Assembly (NCBI RefSeq): GCF_004000785.1
Contig: NZ_BILX01000003.1
Location: 1 to 64,000, forward strand
Source of the DNA: Paenibacillus ehimensis NBRC 15659
GTDB lineage: Bacteria; Bacillota; Bacilli; Paenibacillales; NBRC-103111
Length of the DNA: 64,000 bases
Direction of reading: 5' to 3'
A model generated the notes under the pieces. It saw only the letters and a list, made by a program, of their open reading frames with translations. It ran no database searches and had not been told where the DNA came from. The position numbers and the translations under genes are program-made. Positions 60,914 to 64,000 of this stretch are shown one piece after another; position 1 is the stretch's first letter; each line of letters begins with the position of its first letter.

Positions 60914-62155
60914 TTACGGTTTCATCAGCCCGGCGAAGCGGAGCAAATGAGAAAACGAGGGCGGTTTATCGCTGTACCCGGATGTCGTGAGCATTTGCTC
61001 TTTCAGCAAATTCGGACAGTTTCCCATTCGACGGAAGGCAGCGTTGCGCATTTTGACGAAAGCTGCGTTTTTCACGAACCAGCAAAACGTGTGGGCGGTG
61101 CTGTTCTGCTGAATTAACCGGACGTATTTGCGCCTCTTCTTTTCATACGAACGCAGCGTATTTTCGGAATAATCGCCGGTGCTCAGCGCCGCTTCCAGCG
61201 TGCCCGCCAGCTCCATCGCCCCTTGGATCGCCAAATTCATCCCTTGCCCGAGCGCCGGACTTAAAGCATGACAGGCGTCTCCCAGCAGAACGGCTCCGTC
61301 TACCGCCCATTTTGGAGTATGCAAATAAAAAGCCGGTACGGACTGCACCTGCTTAAAGTCGGCGATTTGGGCCACCTCATCTTTCAGCCTGGGGTATAGG
61401 GAATGCAGCAGTGCTTGCAAAGCTTCGATGCCTTCGTCTTTGATTTTCTGCCATAAGTCTTTGCGGAGCGCCAAATATACCCGAACCCGGTTATCAGGCA
61501 GCGGAAATGCGCCGCAGCTGACGCCCTGTCCAAAATAAAAGCTGGCTTCGGCCTCCGGAGGTATTGCCGTATGAAGCGTAAAAACGAACATTTTGGCCTT
61601 CTTCTCTTCATAAGGATAAAGATTGTATTTCAGGGCCAACTGCTCCCTGATCTTCGATTTGATTCCGTCCGAGCCGACCAGCACTTTGCAGGTGATCCTC
61701 ACGGTCCCCTCGTCCGAACCAGCCATAACTCCCGCCACCCTGCCATTCGCATAGACAAGCTTCTCGGCGTTAACGCCGGGATAAAAACGGACGTTCGGAA
61801 GAGCGGTTGCCGCATTGATAACGCCTTCGTGTATTTTTCGGTGCTCCCCGTTCAGTGCATATTTGACCGGCATATCCAGGTCGGCGTAGTTTCCGGTAAA
61901 GCACTTAACGCCGCCTATCGTACCGTAGTTGACCTTTGTCACCGTAGCGCAGTGCCGGCTAATGTCGGGCAGCACTCCCAGCCTGTTCAAAATATCGATG
62001 GTAACCGGTTGGAGAAAGTCTCCTTTCGGTATGTTTTGGAATCGCTTTAAACGATCAATCAGCGTAACGTTATAGCCTTTCCTGCCCATGGCAAGCGCCA
62101 ATGTCGCCCCTGAAATACCTGCGCCGACAATCAATACGTCCGTGTCGATCTGCAT
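60914..62155 (-). CDS. FAD-dependent monooxygenase (class A, UbiH-like)
   Basis: This 413-residue flavoprotein inserts oxygen using NAD(P)H. It has the N-terminal dinucleotide motif GAGISG (about 11-16, in DVLIVGAGISGATLA), the DG motif VGSDGIKSKIR (about 162-172), and the GD motif GDACHALSPALGQGMNLA (about 293-310) that binds the FAD ribityl chain. There is no signal peptide. ATG 62155 follows GAGGAG by nine bases. It lies between the trans AT-ER gene and PKS A, 39 bases before PKS A, so it belongs to the operon. Likely jobs are epoxidation or hydroxylation of the polyene chain. A Baeyer-Villiger reaction is less likely because the FxGxxxHxxxWP motif is absent. Confidence 0.88.
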   Translation of the reverse strand: MQIDTDVLIVGAGISGATLALAMGRKGYNVTLIDRLKRFQNIPKGDFLQPVTIDILNRLGVLPDISRHCATVTKVNYGTIGGVKCFTGNYADLDMPVKYALNGEHRKIHEGVINAATALPNVRFYPGVNAEKLVYANGRVAGVMAGSDEGTVRITCKVLVGSDGIKSKIREQLALKYNLYPYEEKKAKMFVFTLHTAIPPEAEASFYFGQGVSCGAFPLPDNRVRVYLALRKDLWQKIKDEGIEALQALLHSLYPRLKDEVAQIADFKQVQSVPAFYLHTPKWAVDGAVLLGDACHALSPALGQGMNLAIQGAMELAGTLEAALSTGDYSENTLRSYEKKRRKYVRLIQQNSTAHTFCWFVKNAAFVKMRNAAFRRMGNCPNLLKEQMLTTSGYSDKPPSFSHLLRFAGLMKP

Positions 62156-62192
62156 ACTCTCACTCCTCGCGTACGTGATATTCGATTCATGC

Positions 62193-64000
62193 TTATCCGG
62201 TGCGGAACAAACGTCTGTTCAGAAGCTGCGCCGTCTCCTTCATCAAGGTTTCACCGATGACATCGACATGCCTTTGCTGCCAACGTTCCATCGGAGTCCC
62301 AAGCACCCATTGATTAAACGCTCCCAAAGCCGGCCCGCAGTAAACCTGGTAATCGACCTTCGCATCCGCGTCTCCTTGCAGCGCCAGCTTCGTTGCATGG
62401 GAAAAATACCATTTGAACAACAACGCCATTTTCGCTTTCGGGCTTCGCTCGGCTTGCTCAATTTCCCCCGCGCTATGCGTCTGCTTGACTTCCGCATAGA
62501 TGTCTTCAAAGCTCTTTTTGAAATATTGGTCCTGAAGCCGCGATTTCGTCTTCTCGTCGATCTCGTCAATACTGTCGTGCTGACGGTATAACTCATACAA
62601 TTTATTGGCTCTGGCCGGAAAATAAACGCCTTTTTTGAGCACCTGCACTTTCGCTCCGAGCTCAAACATCTCTCCGGCAGGCGCATATGCCGTATCCTGC
62701 ACATTGATCTGCTGAAGCAAATCTTTGACCGCTGCGCTCGTGCCGGCCTCCACGGTACACTGATTGATGGAGCCGGTCAGAATGAAATCGGCACCCATGA
62801 CAAAAACAGCCGCAGAGGCCTCGGGGGTTCCGATCCCTCCCGCCGCTCCGACTCTGATTTTTCGGGCATACCGGTGCTTGGCCATCATCGTTTGGCGAAG
62901 TGCAAGCATGGCCGGCAGCAGCGCCATCGCCGCCGCACCGTCCGTATATCCCGCGGAATCGGCTTCAGCGCAAATATCGTCCGCCATCGGCACTCTTCTT
63001 GCCCATTCCGCCTGGTCCTCCGTAATTTTCCGCTCGCGGAGCAGCTTGTCCAAAATAGGATCGGGGGCGGGACTCATAAACAATGCCGCGATTTCCGGCC
63101 GGGAGCATTTGGCGATGATTTTATGCGACGATGCGATGCTTCCGTCGCGATTGCGGGACAAGCCCATTGTCCGGTATCTTACGAGCGCCGGCGTCATGGT
63201 CAAGAAACCTTTGGCCTCCACCCGGGTAACCTGTCGTCTCAAGAGCAGATCCACAATAGCGTCTTCCATTTCCGGCTGGCTCTGATTATGCACCACGTTC
63301 AGACCGTAAGGCTGGTTGTCCGCAAGCTCCCGCTGTATGGATAACAGTTCGGCTTCGATGTCGGCGATTTGCATTCCTCCGGTGCCCAGAAACCCCATCA
63401 TTCCCGCTTTTGCAAGACATACGACCATTTCCTTCGAGGAGATGCCGCCGTGCATCCCGCCTGCGATATAAGCCAGCCTCAGCCCGTAGTCTTCTTTGAA
63501 TTCGGCGCAGCCCAAATTATCCGCGGTAAAAAGCTGCGGATGTCCGGCCGCATGTTCCTCGCCGTTCGGCGGCGCCTGAACTTCTTCCTGTTCGTGTTCC
63601 TCCACGACAAGAGGGGCCGCGTCTCTTTGAATGGCTTGCACCAATTTGGCGACAGCAGAACCGGGGCCAATTTGAACAATATCCGAGACCCCTCTGCCCA
63701 TCATATAGCGGATGCTGTCCGTCCACTGCACGGGAGATGTGATCTGCTCCACCATATTTTCAATAATCGTTGCGGCGGTATAAGGTCTGGCCCGCACATT
63801 GGAAATCACCGGAATATGCGGTGCGGCAAATGCAAAGCGCCGCACATAATCGGCAAACTGCCGCTTAGCCGATTCCATGTAGCGGGAATGAAATGCGCCG
63901 CTTACATTCAAAACTACATAATTGACGGCTCCGGCTGATTCGAAAACGGATTGCGCTGCGACGATATCGTCTTTGGGTCCGGAAAGTACGATTTGCGAAG
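62193..64000 (-). CDS. Trans-acting acyltransferase-enoylreductase (AT-PfaD) fusion, 5' end outside the window
   Basis: The gene is open to the window edge, so at least 602 residues are seen. The first part is the end of a FabD-like malonyl-CoA:ACP transacylase (QIVLSGPKDD, then NVSGAFHSRYM with the active-site His), which should load malonyl units onto all ACPs of the AT-less PKSs. Its GHSxG Ser lies beyond the edge. The second part is a PfaD-type flavin enoylreductase (IAGGMHGGISSKEM, FLGTGGMQ, VGAAGGIGTPEASAA, LTGSINQCTVEAGTS), which reduces enoyl-ACPs in trans. The same fusion occurs as PksE/BaeE in bacillaene clusters. TTG 63911 opens only the middle of the AT and is not the real start. 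The gene precedes the monooxygenase by 37 bases, same operon. Confidence 0.92.
   Translation of the reverse strand, partial: SQIVLSGPKDDIVAAQSVFESAGAVNYVVLNVSGAFHSRYMESAKRQFADYVRRFAFAAPHIPVISNVRARPYTAATIIENMVEQITSPVQWTDSIRYMMGRGVSDIVQIGPGSAVAKLVQAIQRDAAPLVVEEHEQEEVQAPPNGEEHAAGHPQLFTADNLGCAEFKEDYGLRLAYIAGGMHGGISSKEMVVCLAKAGMMGFLGTGGMQIADIEAELLSIQRELADNQPYGLNVVHNQSQPEMEDAIVDLLLRRQVTRVEAKGFLTMTPALVRYRTMGLSRNRDGSIASSHKIIAKCSRPEIAALFMSPAPDPILDKLLRERKITEDQAEWARRVPMADDICAEADSAGYTDGAAAMALLPAMLALRQTMMAKHRYARKIRVGAAGGIGTPEASAAVFVMGADFILTGSINQCTVEAGTSAAVKDLLQQINVQDTAYAPAGEMFELGAKVQVLKKGVYFPARANKLYELYRQHDSIDEIDEKTKSRLQDQYFKKSFEDIYAEVKQTHSAGEIEQAERSPKAKMALLFKWYFSHATKLALQGDADAKVDYQVYCGPALGAFNQWVLGTPMERWQQRHVDVIGETLMKETAQLLNRRLFRTG

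Noticed and set aside
12475-64000. HMG-CoA-synthase beta-branching cassette, phosphopantetheinyl transferase or NRPS modules
   Set aside because: Searched by eye for enoyl-CoA hydratase, HMGS, adenylation and condensation motifs; none found in the window.
1-64000. CRISPR array, tRNA or rRNA genes, prophage attachment sites
   Set aside because: No regularly spaced repeats, no tRNA TTCGANTC-type arms in context, no rRNA-like stretch and no integrase were found.

Overview
The window reads as part of the chromosome of a Firmicute, most likely Paenibacillus or a close relative. The evidence is strong AGGAGG-type ribosome binding sites, an IS630-type element of Bacillus/Paenibacillus type, a YhaM-type exoribonuclease, and trans-acyltransferase (trans-AT) polyketide synthase (PKS) genes with Bacillales-style domains. 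No rRNA, tRNA or CRISPR array was seen.

Positions 1-6800 are a decayed region. It holds relics of a dTDP-sugar gene pair (rfbA, rfbB). The rfbB relic is split by an IS630-family element inserted at a TA (1121-2251). Then come a YdeI-like gene with the relic of a second copy beside it, an ArsR/AHSA1 regulator pair, a frameshifted doxX relic, a yhaM gene whose frameshift falls on its catalytic His motif, and a collapsed short-chain dehydrogenase. Positions 6900-9900 hold three orphan genes: a 582-residue protein with an N-terminal signature like that of polymorphic toxins and contractile-injection cargo, a small protein of unknown fold, and a small Cys-rich protein. A divergent LysR/MFS pair (10009-12396) marks the edge of the biosynthetic locus.

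Positions 12475-64000 are one minus-strand, tightly spaced operon, transcribed from the right edge towards 12475: AT-ER (PfaD) fusion, FAD monooxygenase, five trans-AT PKS proteins (named A to E here), an ICMT-like membrane O-methyltransferase and a cytochrome P450. No PKS protein carries an active AT; the AT is supplied in trans by the right-edge gene. Domains in order: A = KS, AT-like(dead), DH, KR; B = cMT, ACP, KS, DH, KR; C = cMT, ACP, ER, KS, DH, KR, ACP, KS, DH, KR, cMT, ACP, KS, DH, KR; D = ACP, KS, DH, KR, ACP(dead), ACP, KS, KR, ACP, KS; E = DH, ACP, KR, KS, ACP, KS, ACP. That makes ten condensing modules in view. All four protein-protein junctions fall inside modules.

Read colinearly (inference), the line makes a C-methylated polyene: three cMT modules, one fully reduced module and a run of DH/KR modules. 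It ends with two modules without reductive domains and no thioesterase. A 3,5-diketo thioester could release itself as a 4-hydroxy-2-pyrone. The ICMT-like methyltransferase next door resembles BpsB, which O-methylates alkylpyrones, and the FAD monooxygenase and P450 could oxidise the polyene. A bacterial, trans-AT-made methoxy-pyrone polyene is therefore the main hypothesis. The starter unit and the first part of the operon lie beyond the right edge.
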